Below, one piece after another: positions 44,223 to 52,279 of a stretch of 64,000 nt of DNA (the stretch's first letter is position 1; every line of letters starts with the position of its first letter). The notes below the pieces were generated by a model that was not told where the DNA came from, ran no database searches, and saw nothing but the letters and a program-made list of their open reading frames with translations. Source of the DNA: Pseudobdellovibrionaceae bacterium (GTDB lineage: Bacteria > Bdellovibrionota > Bdellovibrionia > Bdellovibrionales > UBA1609); assembly GCA_020635075.1 (NCBI GenBank), contig JACKAM010000001.1, positions 1,178,001-1,242,000 on the forward strand, written 5' to 3'. The position numbers and the translations under genes are program-made.

Positions 44223-44885
44223 ATGGATAAGGTACCAAGAGAAGAAAGAATGGAGTTGATGAAGCTCTATTCCCTACTTTGCCATCTCGGGAACATCTAC
44301 ACAATTAACATCCGCCTGCCAGCCCATGAGGTCATTAAAGAGCTCGAACCCTTTGTCGGGGATTGGAAGCCTTATAATCCGAGAAAGCCAGGGTACAAAC
44401 GATTTGGCCTCAGTTTGACGAGCATGGACGGTGGACTTTCAGGAGTTCCCGACCTGGATTCTGTTCCGGAATACAACAGAATCAATAACACCAATTACGA
44501 TGAAATGGACTTCAATCAACCCACCGAGGTGCTTCGCGCCTGCCGGTCGATGGCCCCTCTTTTTGAGACTTTTCAAGGGGAACTGGGACGCTGCCATTTT
44601 TTAAAATTTGAGACCGGCGGGTTCTTCCCTCCTCACCGCGATACCTATGGGTATCCTTTTAACGGATTTCGCTTCCTCTCAATCATTAAAGGGGACCCTT
44701 TGCAGTACACATTCCTACTCGAAGGAAAACAGCAGTCTCTCCATCGGGGCCGGGTGTACTTCTTCAACTCCATGCTCGAACACGCCTTCTTCACCTATCA
44801 GGGAGATGTTGTTATCCTTGTCATGAATGTCCAGCTAAGTGAAAAGGCCGTGACAACAGTCATGAAAAATCTGGAGATTTCCTAG
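44223..44885 (+). CDS. 2OG-Fe(II) oxygenase-like protein (Asp/Asn hydroxylase fold)
   Basis: 220 residues, cytoplasmic. The double-stranded beta-helix iron triad can be read as His138-x-Asp140 (FFPPHRD) and His187 (SMLEHAFF), with Arg150 a possible co-substrate contact. These resemble the aspartyl/asparaginyl beta-hydroxylase and related cupin hydroxylases. A likely role is hydroxylation of a protein side chain or small molecule using 2-oxoglutarate. The target is unknown. AAGGAAGGG precedes the ATG. Its stop is twelve bases before the following lipoprotein gene, so they form an operon, probably together with DUF3179. Confidence 0.7.
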   Translation: MDKVPREERMELMKLYSLLCHLGNIYTINIRLPAHEVIKELEPFVGDWKPYNPRKPGYKRFGLSLTSMDGGLSGVPDLDSVPEYNRINNTNYDEMDFNQPTEVLRACRSMAPLFETFQGELGRCHFLKFETGGFFPPHRDTYGYPFNGFRFLSIIKGDPLQYTFLLEGKQQSLHRGRVYFFNSMLEHAFFTYQGDVVILVMNVQLSEKAVTTVMKNLEIS

Positions 44886-44897
44886 GAGGTCGCTCCA

Positions 44898-45815
44898 ATG
44901 AATACCTGGTTGCCCCTGTTGTTCACCCTCATCCTCCTCCCCTCTTGTGCTGTCTTGCGTGTGTACGACGTCAAAGAAACCAAAACCGCCTTTGATCAGG
45001 CCCTCCTCAAGACTGATCAAGCTCTGGGCAAAGCCCAGACTGATTTTAAGAACAAATCTGCGATTTGGACGGGGATAACGGCGAAGCCACCCGCCAACAA
45101 GGATGGCCCTTTGCAGACCGCTCAAACTTATCACCAATCGATGAAATCAAAGCTGGAACTCCTGCAAAAACACCAATCAAAGCTTCATGTCCTTCACAAT
45201 CAATTTGTTCATTTGGCGGGTAACAGTAAAAAAATCACTTCCACCGAGGGGCGCTGGGATTCTGTCACCCACCTTCGCGAGGACTTTAAATCAGAAGCAG
45301 AACAGTTGAATTTGGCACTTGCCCAGTACTCTGATTCGTCCAATGCCTTCGCCCAAACCCTGACTGAGAACCAGTTGTTCACACAGGTAAAGCCTGGTGA
45401 CGTCGTTGGCCGCATTAATGAGGCCATAAGTCTTATCGCCCAGGTCGACGCTCGATTGGCCCAGGACTTAGATGGTAAAGAGGTCGCTTACAACAAGTTT
45501 AAAACCCGACAGGGCCCTACCCAAGCGGCGCGCGAGCGCGAAATGTTTCTTCTAATCGAAGACATGAGCGAGATCCGCAAGCAGATCCAGCTTAAAAACC
45601 ACCGATTAGAGCAAATTCGCGATGACTTTGCCAAAAAGAATAAAGGTAAATCCATCATTCGCAGCATTGACCCTGATTGGGCAGAGGTGGAAGAAGTCAA
45701 AATGGATTACGACTCCGCCCGCCAACAAGTCGAAGCTCTGAGCACAAGTTACTCCAAAAAAGCTGAGAGCTTTGCCCTCTCCCTTAAGGAAGGGACTGAA
45801 GAATCCCGGCAATGA
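44898..45815 (+). CDS. Coiled-coil lipoprotein
   Basis: 305 residues. Signal peptide MNTWLPLLFTLILLPSC ends in the lipobox LPSC. The rest is almost entirely helical with Lys/Glu/Gln-rich heptads (QTDFKNKSAIW, DMSEIRKQIQLKNHRLEQIRD), so a long periplasmic coiled coil tethered to a membrane by its lipid. GGAGG lies eight to ten bases before the ATG. Its last 32 bases overlap the end of udk on the other strand. No family recognised. Confidence 0.78.
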   Translation: MNTWLPLLFTLILLPSCAVLRVYDVKETKTAFDQALLKTDQALGKAQTDFKNKSAIWTGITAKPPANKDGPLQTAQTYHQSMKSKLELLQKHQSKLHVLHNQFVHLAGNSKKITSTEGRWDSVTHLREDFKSEAEQLNLALAQYSDSSNAFAQTLTENQLFTQVKPGDVVGRINEAISLIAQVDARLAQDLDGKEVAYNKFKTRQGPTQAAREREMFLLIEDMSEIRKQIQLKNHRLEQIRDDFAKKNKGKSIIRSIDPDWAEVEEVKMDYDSARQQVEALSTSYSKKAESFALSLKEGTEESRQ

Positions 45816-46395
45816 TTTCGGAAAAATCCCTTTCCCCTGAAATCAAATGATCGGCATGGAAGCGAGAAGGCTCCACAAATTGATCATGCATGGGTTTGAC
45901 CTGAAGTTTAAACTGATTGGAAACCCCATCAGGAGTTCGCCCTCTCTCCGCCACATCCCGGGCTAACCGCCTCTGAAATCGGACATCCTCACTGGTTTCC
46001 ACAAAAACGCTGAGATGAAACAAGGGCCTCACCAGTTCAGAGTGAAGAATCAAGATTCCATCGACAATCACAACCGGGCGACAGGGAAACTTCATGGTTT
46101 CTGGCAACCGCCGATGAGTGGCGAAATCATATTGGGGAACTTCAATCGGGTCGCCTCGTCTCAAGGCTGTCAAATGTTGGGCCATAAGTTCGAATTCTAG
46201 GGCGTCCGGATGATCGAAGTTTACCTGCCCTCCATCAAAATCAAAACGGTGGCTTTGGTCACGATAATACCAGTCCTGATAAAGAATGGTCCCCCGCTCC
46301 CCTAGCCGGCGAACCAGTTCCCGTGCCAGGGTGGTTTTGCCCGAACCGCTCCCGCCACTTATGCCGAGGATGCAGGCGCCCGATTGGTCGGGCAT
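45784..46395 (-). CDS. udk: Uridine kinase
   Basis: 203 residues, the usual length. The P-loop GISGGSGSGKTT is near residue 11, LYQDWYYRD near 40, VNFDHPDALEF near 60 and PVVIVDGILILHS near 107. Known: phosphorylates uridine and cytidine to the monophosphate. Its ATG shares one base with the upp stop (TAATG), and it is the last gene of the uracil operon. The pairing makes UMP from both uracil and uridine in one transcript. It is convergent with the coiled-coil lipoprotein gene, overlapping by 32 bases. Confidence 0.93.
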   Translation of the reverse strand: MPDQSGACILGISGGSGSGKTTLARELVRRLGERGTILYQDWYYRDQSHRFDFDGGQVNFDHPDALEFELMAQHLTALRRGDPIEVPQYDFATHRRLPETMKFPCRPVVIVDGILILHSELVRPLFHLSVFVETSEDVRFQRRLARDVAERGRTPDGVSNQFKLQVKPMHDQFVEPSRFHADHLISGERDFSEIIAGILQSLP

Positions 46396-47048
46396 TAGAC
46401 GTCGTCTCCCGTTCCATACAAACGATCACCAGCATCGCCGATGCCTGGCAGAATATAGCCATTTTCATCCAACTCGGGTTCAACACTTAATGTGTAGATC
46501 TCCACATCAGGGTGCCACTCATGGACCTTTTCCAGCCCCGGACGGGAGGCAATCAACGTAACAAACTTGATTTCCGAGACATTAAATTCCTTCAGACGAG
46601 TGATGGACGCGACTGCTGTATCTCCTGTGGCCAACATGGGGTCGAGCAGGATCACCTTGGCCCCCTCAACATCTTTAGGAAGCCGAAAATAATACTCCAC
46701 CGTACTTTTGACGAATTTATCCCGGTAAATTCCAATGTGACCCACGCCCGCAAATGACATTAGACGCTGCATGCCGTTTAACATCCCCGTTCCGGCGCGC
46801 ATGATAGCCACCAAAACCAACTTATCGGCAATCTTATAGCCTTTGGTTTCACGCATGGGAGTCTCAACATCCACGGCCTTCAAGTTCAGATCCCTAGCTA
46901 CTTCATAAGCCAGCAACTGACTCACATCCTCCATCAAATCACGAAACATCCATGGCGTGGTCTTTCTGTTTCTCAACTGACACAGCTTGTGCTGAAGAAC
47001 TGGGTGCCGGACCACCCGGCAAAATTCTTTTGTCTTCACATCATTCAT
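46395..47048 (-). CDS. upp: Uracil phosphoribosyltransferase
   Basis: 217 residues. The PRPP-binding loop LLDPMLATGDTAVAS is near residue 133, MRAGTGML near 85 and the uracil-binding C-terminus YILPGIGDAGDRLYGT near 197. Known: makes UMP from uracil and PRPP. In the fungal URC pathway the same activity (URC6) is the first step of uracil breakdown. Here it sits between the URC4-like gene (gap of eight bases) and udk (one-base overlap), so it may serve both salvage and catabolism. Confidence 0.95.
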   Translation of the reverse strand: MNDVKTKEFCRVVRHPVLQHKLCQLRNRKTTPWMFRDLMEDVSQLLAYEVARDLNLKAVDVETPMRETKGYKIADKLVLVAIMRAGTGMLNGMQRLMSFAGVGHIGIYRDKFVKSTVEYYFRLPKDVEGAKVILLDPMLATGDTAVASITRLKEFNVSEIKFVTLIASRPGLEKVHEWHPDVEIYTLSVEPELDENGYILPGIGDAGDRLYGTGDDV

Positions 47049-47056
47049 GATGACTC

Positions 47057-48301
47057 CTAAAAAACAGTGCCGTCGCTCGCCAGCTTAATCGGCGGCGCTC
47101 CGCCCGGACGTTTTTCATTGGCAATTTTCCGACCGGCCCACCAGGTTCCCCCTTCCAGAGCTTTGACTAGGGGAAAGTCCACCGGACTTGTTCCTCTGAG
47201 CTGGCAGAGACCCTTGTGGATGGAATCCAGGTAATGAATCGTTAATGCCCGCCACTCGACAACCAAGGGACTACCGGGGCGGTGAGTTTCATCCAGCAAC
47301 TCCGGCTTTCGCAAACTGATCAGGCCCGAATCAACCAGCAAACCACCGTTGCGATACTCCGGCAGGCCGGTTAAATCATTAAGACCTATGACCTCAAATC
47401 CTGCCTCTTCAAGGGGACTTAAAAGGGAGTAGGTCAACCACTGGGTCAATTTATGAAAGGGCTGGAGGCCCTCCCAAGAATCCCTGCCACCCAAGGCGGG
47501 ATGGTGCCACACATCTCCCAGATTAAATGTCCCCATGCGAACGCGATCCGGCCAAATGGGGCTGAGTGACTTTAACAAGAGCTTCAAAAGATCTGATGCC
47601 GGTAGTTTTTGGTTGGGATACTTACGCATCAGGAGGTCTAGAATATGCCCTGGGCGAGAATAAAACCCGCCAAAAACTTCTTTGTCCTCTTCAACCACGT
47701 GACCCAGAGAATGCATCAGACTCAGTCGCCCATCCACCCCCACCAACGGATTGCCGACAGAAACCTGAAAACCCTCTGACAACCGCTCTTTGGTTAGATG
47801 AAGAAGACCACCTCCATCTGCCTGCCATTTAGTCTGCGGCTCGCTGGAAAAAGCCCCACGCAAAAACATATCGAGAGATGCTACAGCCAGACCCTCAGAG
47901 CGGGACACCAGCTTTCCGGTTGCAGTTTCCAGATATTGCCACTGGGTTCCTGCTCCGGCATCCAGCAAGACTGACACGATCATCAGATCCAATTTGGCAC
48001 GCACCTTTTCCAAGCGATCGATACCCTTTAAAACTTCGTTAAGCCGAGCTAAGCGGTCAACTCCGCCCACTTGAAAATGCCCCTCCCGCGAGTGGTAAGG
48101 AATCTCGCCCTTCGGATGGCGGGTATCAATCACTTTATTGACATACTCAATCACCTGAGGAAGCTTTTCTTCGTGAAGAACAAAACTCCCCTCACCTGCT
48201 TCACAAAAATCTTTGAGCTTTTGCGCCTGGCTGCGAATACGTGAGGGTGAAAACACCTCGTCCAGACCCGCCTGAGTAAAGGGCAAAACCTGATCACTCA
48301 T
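47057..48301 (-). CDS. DUF1688 protein, URC4-like (uracil catabolism)
   Basis: 414 residues, cytoplasmic. The sequence has the DUF1688 character: SREGHFQVGGVDRL, LLDAGAGTQWQY, SEGLAVASLDMFLRGAFSS and FNLGDVWHHP. Known: DUF1688 is the URC4 protein of the uracil-degradation pathway found in some yeasts and in scattered bacteria; its exact reaction is not settled. The start overlaps the end of the URC1-like gene by eight bases. The gene order URC1-URC4-upp strongly supports this identity. Confidence 0.86.
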   Translation of the reverse strand: MSDQVLPFTQAGLDEVFSPSRIRSQAQKLKDFCEAGEGSFVLHEEKLPQVIEYVNKVIDTRHPKGEIPYHSREGHFQVGGVDRLARLNEVLKGIDRLEKVRAKLDLMIVSVLLDAGAGTQWQYLETATGKLVSRSEGLAVASLDMFLRGAFSSEPQTKWQADGGGLLHLTKERLSEGFQVSVGNPLVGVDGRLSLMHSLGHVVEEDKEVFGGFYSRPGHILDLLMRKYPNQKLPASDLLKLLLKSLSPIWPDRVRMGTFNLGDVWHHPALGGRDSWEGLQPFHKLTQWLTYSLLSPLEEAGFEVIGLNDLTGLPEYRNGGLLVDSGLISLRKPELLDETHRPGSPLVVEWRALTIHYLDSIHKGLCQLRGTSPVDFPLVKALEGGTWWAGRKIANEKRPGGAPPIKLASDGTVF

Positions 48302-49550
48302 CCAGGCCTCGCCCCTTCACATTCTTAAGTTTTTCATCCTGCAAATGTCCCTCAGGAGAAAAATAACCTGCCGCCTTTTTGGCCTCAATCTCCACCTTGG
48401 CATCTTCCGGAATACGATCGTCGGGAATGGGTACACGATTAACAATCTCGATACCACTTGCGGCAATAGCATCGTGCTTCATGTCGCTCATGGAGATAAA
48501 GTTATCGATCCGCTGAATCCCCAACCATTGTAGGATGTCGGGCATCAATTCCTGAAAACGCATATCCTGCACTCCGGCCACACACTCAGTGCGATAAAAA
48601 TAAGTGGCCGCTGAATCCCCACCCTCTTGCCTTTTACGGGCATTGTAGACCAGAAACTTGGTCACTTCGCCAAGGGCCCTACCCTCTTTGCGAAAATAAA
48701 CAATAAGCCCGGCTCCGCCGTTTTGAGCCGTACGAATGGCCTCTTCTACTCCATGGACAAGGTAGGGACGGCAGGTGCAAATGTCTGAACCAAAAACATC
48801 AGAGCCATTACACTCATCGTGAACACGCACTGTGAGTTCGAAGTTCTTATCCGCCACCTTTGCCGGATCACCAAAGAAATAAATCGTGGTACTGCCAATT
48901 GGAGGAAGAAATACCTTTAGATCCTCGCGGGTGATGAGCTCGGGGAACATCCCCCCCGTATCCTGAAAGAGTCCCTTGCGCAAATCCCCTTCGGTGATTC
49001 CATAGCGCGCAGCTACGCCAGGCAAATACCAAACCGGTTCGACCGCCGCCTTGGTGACACTGACGTCAAAATGGTTACCGACAATTTTGCCATCAACCTT
49101 CACTCGTCCTTGCTCAATGGCTTCCTTCATTTCCGGCAGATAGATGTGCGCCCGGGTTACAGCGATGGTGGGGCGAACATCGAGCCCGCCTTTTATCTGC
49201 TCAGCAAATACATCAGAAACAACAGCTCCCCAAGGGTCAATGGAAACAATCTTCTCAGGGGACCACCAGGAATCGTAGGGACCAATCGCCACCGGCGGAG
49301 AGGTGTTTGTGAGGTCAGGACGAAAATCACGGGGCAGGTGGCCCGCCGCGGTGGCCAAAGCACGATAGACCGAATAGCTCCCACTGTGGGTGCCAATGGC
49401 GTTCCGTAAGGATGGATTCGTCAATGTGGCGACCACTGGTCCACGCTGGTTCGGGTCCCGCTCTCCCCAGTGGACCGGCAGAACATGCTTAAACTTCTGA
49501 CTGGGATGAGAGGTCAAAATAACATGAGAGGCGAGTGGATGTTTCTTCAT
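48294..49550 (-). CDS. GTP cyclohydrolase II homologue, URC1-like
   Basis: 418 residues. The C-terminal half is a GTP cyclohydrolase II domain: zinc ligands Cys247, Cys258 and Cys260 (HDECNGSD ... DICTCRP) with the RibA spacing, then YFRKEGRALGEV and a Tyr in FLVYNARK. The ~200-residue N-terminus (VATLTNPSLRNAIGTHSG, VSIDPWGAVVSD) is not part of riboflavin RibA and is typical of URC1 proteins of uracil catabolism. There is no DHBP synthase (RibB) domain and no other riboflavin gene nearby. So ring opening of a uracil-derived nucleotide, not riboflavin synthesis, is the likely role. First gene of the uracil operon. Confidence 0.86.
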   Translation of the reverse strand: MKKHPLASHVILTSHPSQKFKHVLPVHWGERDPNQRGPVVATLTNPSLRNAIGTHSGSYSVYRALATAAGHLPRDFRPDLTNTSPPVAIGPYDSWWSPEKIVSIDPWGAVVSDVFAEQIKGGLDVRPTIAVTRAHIYLPEMKEAIEQGRVKVDGKIVGNHFDVSVTKAAVEPVWYLPGVAARYGITEGDLRKGLFQDTGGMFPELITREDLKVFLPPIGSTTIYFFGDPAKVADKNFELTVRVHDECNGSDVFGSDICTCRPYLVHGVEEAIRTAQNGGAGLIVYFRKEGRALGEVTKFLVYNARKRQEGGDSAATYFYRTECVAGVQDMRFQELMPDILQWLGIQRIDNFISMSDMKHDAIAASGIEIVNRVPIPDDRIPEDAKVEIEAKKAAGYFSPEGHLQDEKLKNVKGRGLDE

Positions 49551-49600
49551 GAAGTCTTTTCCCTAGAACTTCAGTTTCCCAACAAGGATTAAGCGGGATC

Positions 49601-49625
49601 AAGGAAAATACCGGCCAATGCCGGT
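49601..49625 (-). terminator. Probable terminator after the PilZ gene
   Basis: On the minus strand ACCGGC pairs with GCCGGT around ATTG (49620-49625 with 49610-49615), followed by ATTTTCCTT. It lies 36 bases after the PilZ stop and separates it from the uracil operon, implying an independent promoter for the latter. Confidence 0.55.
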
Positions 49626-49660
49626 TCTGCTGACTCGATGCATTGCCAGAAATCAAAGAT

Positions 49661-50245
49661 CTAGACGCGCTCGCGGTAATCGAAACCACCTAATGTAGTC
49701 CCAGAGACCCTTGTATAATCCTCAAGTAGTTTCACTACCAATGCGCTCAAGTTCGTCCAACGCAATCCAATGCCCCAGTAGGCAAGCTTACCCTGCTTAT
49801 GTCGCGAGTATAGATTAAGGACTTCCGCTTCTGCGCGAAAGGGTTTTAGACCCCTATTGCCAAAGATTTCCAAAACCACCTTTTGTCCAACTTCAATACG
49901 TTGTTTCCGGTGATAGATCTGCGCGCCCATTCCCTTTTGGCTAATGTTATGCCCGGTACCCTTACAGATAATCGTGCCATCTCCATCAAGGATCATGATC
50001 GGGCCGACGACTGGCACCCGCGCCACTTGCCGACGACAAACTGTCATTGCCTTCTGTAGGGCTGCGGCGTTGAGCACGGGCCGGGGAGGTCTAGGTGGCT
50101 CTGAATTTAGAACCGGAATATCGGCGGTCTTCTCGTCATCAACCAGCAAGGAGCGCAAGGGAACCTGGGTGATGGTGTCACCGTCGGTTTCATCTGGTTC
50201 AACTTCAATCATCTGGTCTGTTGGATCAATTGCCTTCTTGCTCAC
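49661..50245 (-). CDS. PilZ-domain protein (predicted c-di-GMP binding)
   Basis: 194 residues, GTG start. The c-di-GMP-binding residues are in place: RxxxR as Arg72-QVA-Arg76, and NxSxxG as Asn100-I-Ser102-QK-Gly105. Beta strands follow (VGQKVVLEIFGN, AEAEVLNL) and GIGLRWTNL. The N-terminal ~60 residues are acidic and Pro-rich, with no catalytic domain. Such stand-alone PilZ proteins act as c-di-GMP receptors. It has its own terminator. Confidence 0.85.
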   Translation of the reverse strand: MSKKAIDPTDQMIEVEPDETDGDTITQVPLRSLLVDDEKTADIPVLNSEPPRPPRPVLNAAALQKAMTVCRRQVARVPVVGPIMILDGDGTIICKGTGHNISQKGMGAQIYHRKQRIEVGQKVVLEIFGNRGLKPFRAEAEVLNLYSRHKQGKLAYWGIGLRWTNLSALVVKLLEDYTRVSGTTLGGFDYRERV

Positions 50246-50465
50246 TACGCACCAAACCCTTCTGAATCCCGAATAGAGATGCTGCCAACATTTGTTGGAG
50301 CAAAGGATAGACCATAGGAGAGGGCCAAAAGCCTCCCAAAGTCCCCGAAACTGTCAAAGTGATCACCCATGGAGAGCTGGGAGACAAAAAATCCAACACT
50401 TCCTCAGAGTTATGAAGTCTTGAATGCCTCAGATTGAGACAGGCATCTCGACAAAGCGAAAGGCC

Positions 50466-52046
50466 TTAAACCCGCCCGGAAATGTGAAAACTGAGGTCGG
50501 GATTTTCCTTTTCCAGCCAACGCAAATCCCATTCCTTTTCCAGCAAGAGAACTGGCTCCTCATTGTCGTCATGAAAAATCCGTGCCCCGCCCTTAAGGTC
50601 TTTAGCCGGCAGTCCTTCCTTGCGTGGCCACCGGGCCACCGAGTAAGGGAGCCTTTCCAGTTTGACATCCAGTTTGTATTCATCATTAAGACGGAACATG
50701 AGAACATCCAGTTGCAGTTCCCCCACCACGCCCAGGATTGGGTCCTGTTGGCCAACCACTGGATCAAAGAATTTCTGGATCATTCCCTCTTCAGACAACT
50801 GCTGGACACCTTTTTGAAGTTGTTTGCGCTTCAAGGGATCTTTCACCGACAGTCGACCAAAGATTTCCGGCGAAAAACGAGGAATTTTGTCGAATTCAAA
50901 GTCACGGCCTTCAGTAATGGTGTCTCCAATTTGAAAGTAGCCAGTATCCACGATCCCGACAATGTCTCCAGCAAAGGCCTCGTCGACCGTTTCCCTTTCT
51001 CGAGCCTGAAATTGACTGGCATAGGCCAATCGCAAGTCTCTTCCCAGTCTCACGTGTTTGACCTTCATGCCGCGAACGAACTTCCCTGAACAAACACGAA
51101 TAAAGGCAATACGATCCCGATGTTTCTTGTCCATATTCGCCTGAATCTTGAATACGAATCCGGAAAATTTACCATCCTTGGGGTCCACCTCACCAGTAGA
51201 AACATGACGGGACCCCGGAGGTGGAGCAAATTGGCTGAACAACTCCAAAAACAGGTCCACTCCCCAATTAAACTTGGCACTGCCAAAAGTCATGGGACTC
51301 ACATCGCCGGCTAAGAACTCCTCGGACTCAAAGGGCCCGAGTGCTCCCTCCAAGAGCTCCATGTCCTCATGAAATTTCAATAACAATTCCTCCTCAACCC
51401 ATTGCCCTATCTGTGGGTCTTCCCATCCCGTCACATCGTGAACAGTTGGTTCCTCCACTCCGCGAGTAAACAGATAGACCTTGTTTTGCTGGCGGTGAAA
51501 CAACCCGCGGAACCGATCACCCATGCCAATTGGCCAGGTCATGGGATAACATCGCATCCCGAGTGTGTTTTCCACATCATCGATTAATTCCAAAGGCTCT
51601 TTGCCCTCGCGGTCCATCTTATTGGCAAAGGTGAAAATTGGGATTTTTCGCAGTCGACACACCTCATAGAGCTTTCGAGTTTGGGCCTCAACCCCTTTCG
51701 CCGCATCAATCAACATGGCCGCTGAATCGGCGGCGATTAAGGTTCGATACGTATCCTCACCAAAGTCCTTGTGGCCAGGCGTATCCAAAAGGTTGATGTG
51801 AAGTCCATTAAACTCCAGTTGTAACGCGCTCGATGTGATCGAGACACCCCTTTGCTGTTCCAAAACCATCCAATCAGAGGTGGCCGCCTTAGTCCCAGCC
51901 TTACCTTTGACCTCACCGGCCTCCCGTATCACTCCCCCTTCATAGAGAATTTTTTCAGTGATTGTGGTCTTCCCTGCATCGGGGTGGGAGATAATGGCGA
52001 AGGTTCGTCTCTTCTGCACTTCTTCACCAATGGTACCTGAACTCAT
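50466..52046 (-). CDS. prfC: Peptide chain release factor 3 (RF3)
   Basis: 526 residues, standard RF3 length. G-domain motifs: SHPDAGKTT near residue 20, QQRGVSITSSA near 64, DTPGHKDFGEDT near 86 and FANKMDREGK near 140. Domains II and III follow (FSGFVFKIQANMDKKHRDR, VVGELQLDVLMFRL). Known: GTPase that recycles RF1/RF2 from the ribosome. ATG start, no partner gene on the same strand. The 230-base gap to the next (divergent) gene should hold its promoter. Confidence 0.97.
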   Translation of the reverse strand: MSSGTIGEEVQKRRTFAIISHPDAGKTTITEKILYEGGVIREAGEVKGKAGTKAATSDWMVLEQQRGVSITSSALQLEFNGLHINLLDTPGHKDFGEDTYRTLIAADSAAMLIDAAKGVEAQTRKLYEVCRLRKIPIFTFANKMDREGKEPLELIDDVENTLGMRCYPMTWPIGMGDRFRGLFHRQQNKVYLFTRGVEEPTVHDVTGWEDPQIGQWVEEELLLKFHEDMELLEGALGPFESEEFLAGDVSPMTFGSAKFNWGVDLFLELFSQFAPPPGSRHVSTGEVDPKDGKFSGFVFKIQANMDKKHRDRIAFIRVCSGKFVRGMKVKHVRLGRDLRLAYASQFQARERETVDEAFAGDIVGIVDTGYFQIGDTITEGRDFEFDKIPRFSPEIFGRLSVKDPLKRKQLQKGVQQLSEEGMIQKFFDPVVGQQDPILGVVGELQLDVLMFRLNDEYKLDVKLERLPYSVARWPRKEGLPAKDLKGGARIFHDDNEEPVLLLEKEWDLRWLEKENPDLSFHISGRV

Positions 52047-52241
52047 GACTGATCCTGTCTGCTGGAATAGGGGGAAAGCCCATTTCCTATCACAGGTTGG
52101 TCCCGAGATGAAGTCCTAGCCTGGACCAAACCTTGCTAATTCAAGGATTAAAGGCAGGAATTTCAGCGCCCTCCCCAAGGAATAATGGGTTTAGGGCCGC
52201 TTTTTCGCTGGTTCGTGCCCAAATTGGTCCCACTGTTCAAC

Positions 52242-52257
52242 CCCTGGACAACCAGGG
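52242..52257. repeat. Hairpin before the TPR/winged-helix gene
   Basis: CCCTGG-ACAA-CCAGGG is a perfect 6-bp stem-loop 22 bases before the ATG of the following gene, just upstream of its GAGGAG ribosome-binding site. It is placed to affect translation or mark an operator; without a T-run it is not a terminator. Confidence 0.4.
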
Positions 52258-52279
52258 CTACTGACCGAGGAGATCCCAC

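Noticed and set aside
50424..51089. 221-codon plus-strand ORF
   Set aside because: Lies fully inside prfC in antisense; prfC has strong family motifs.
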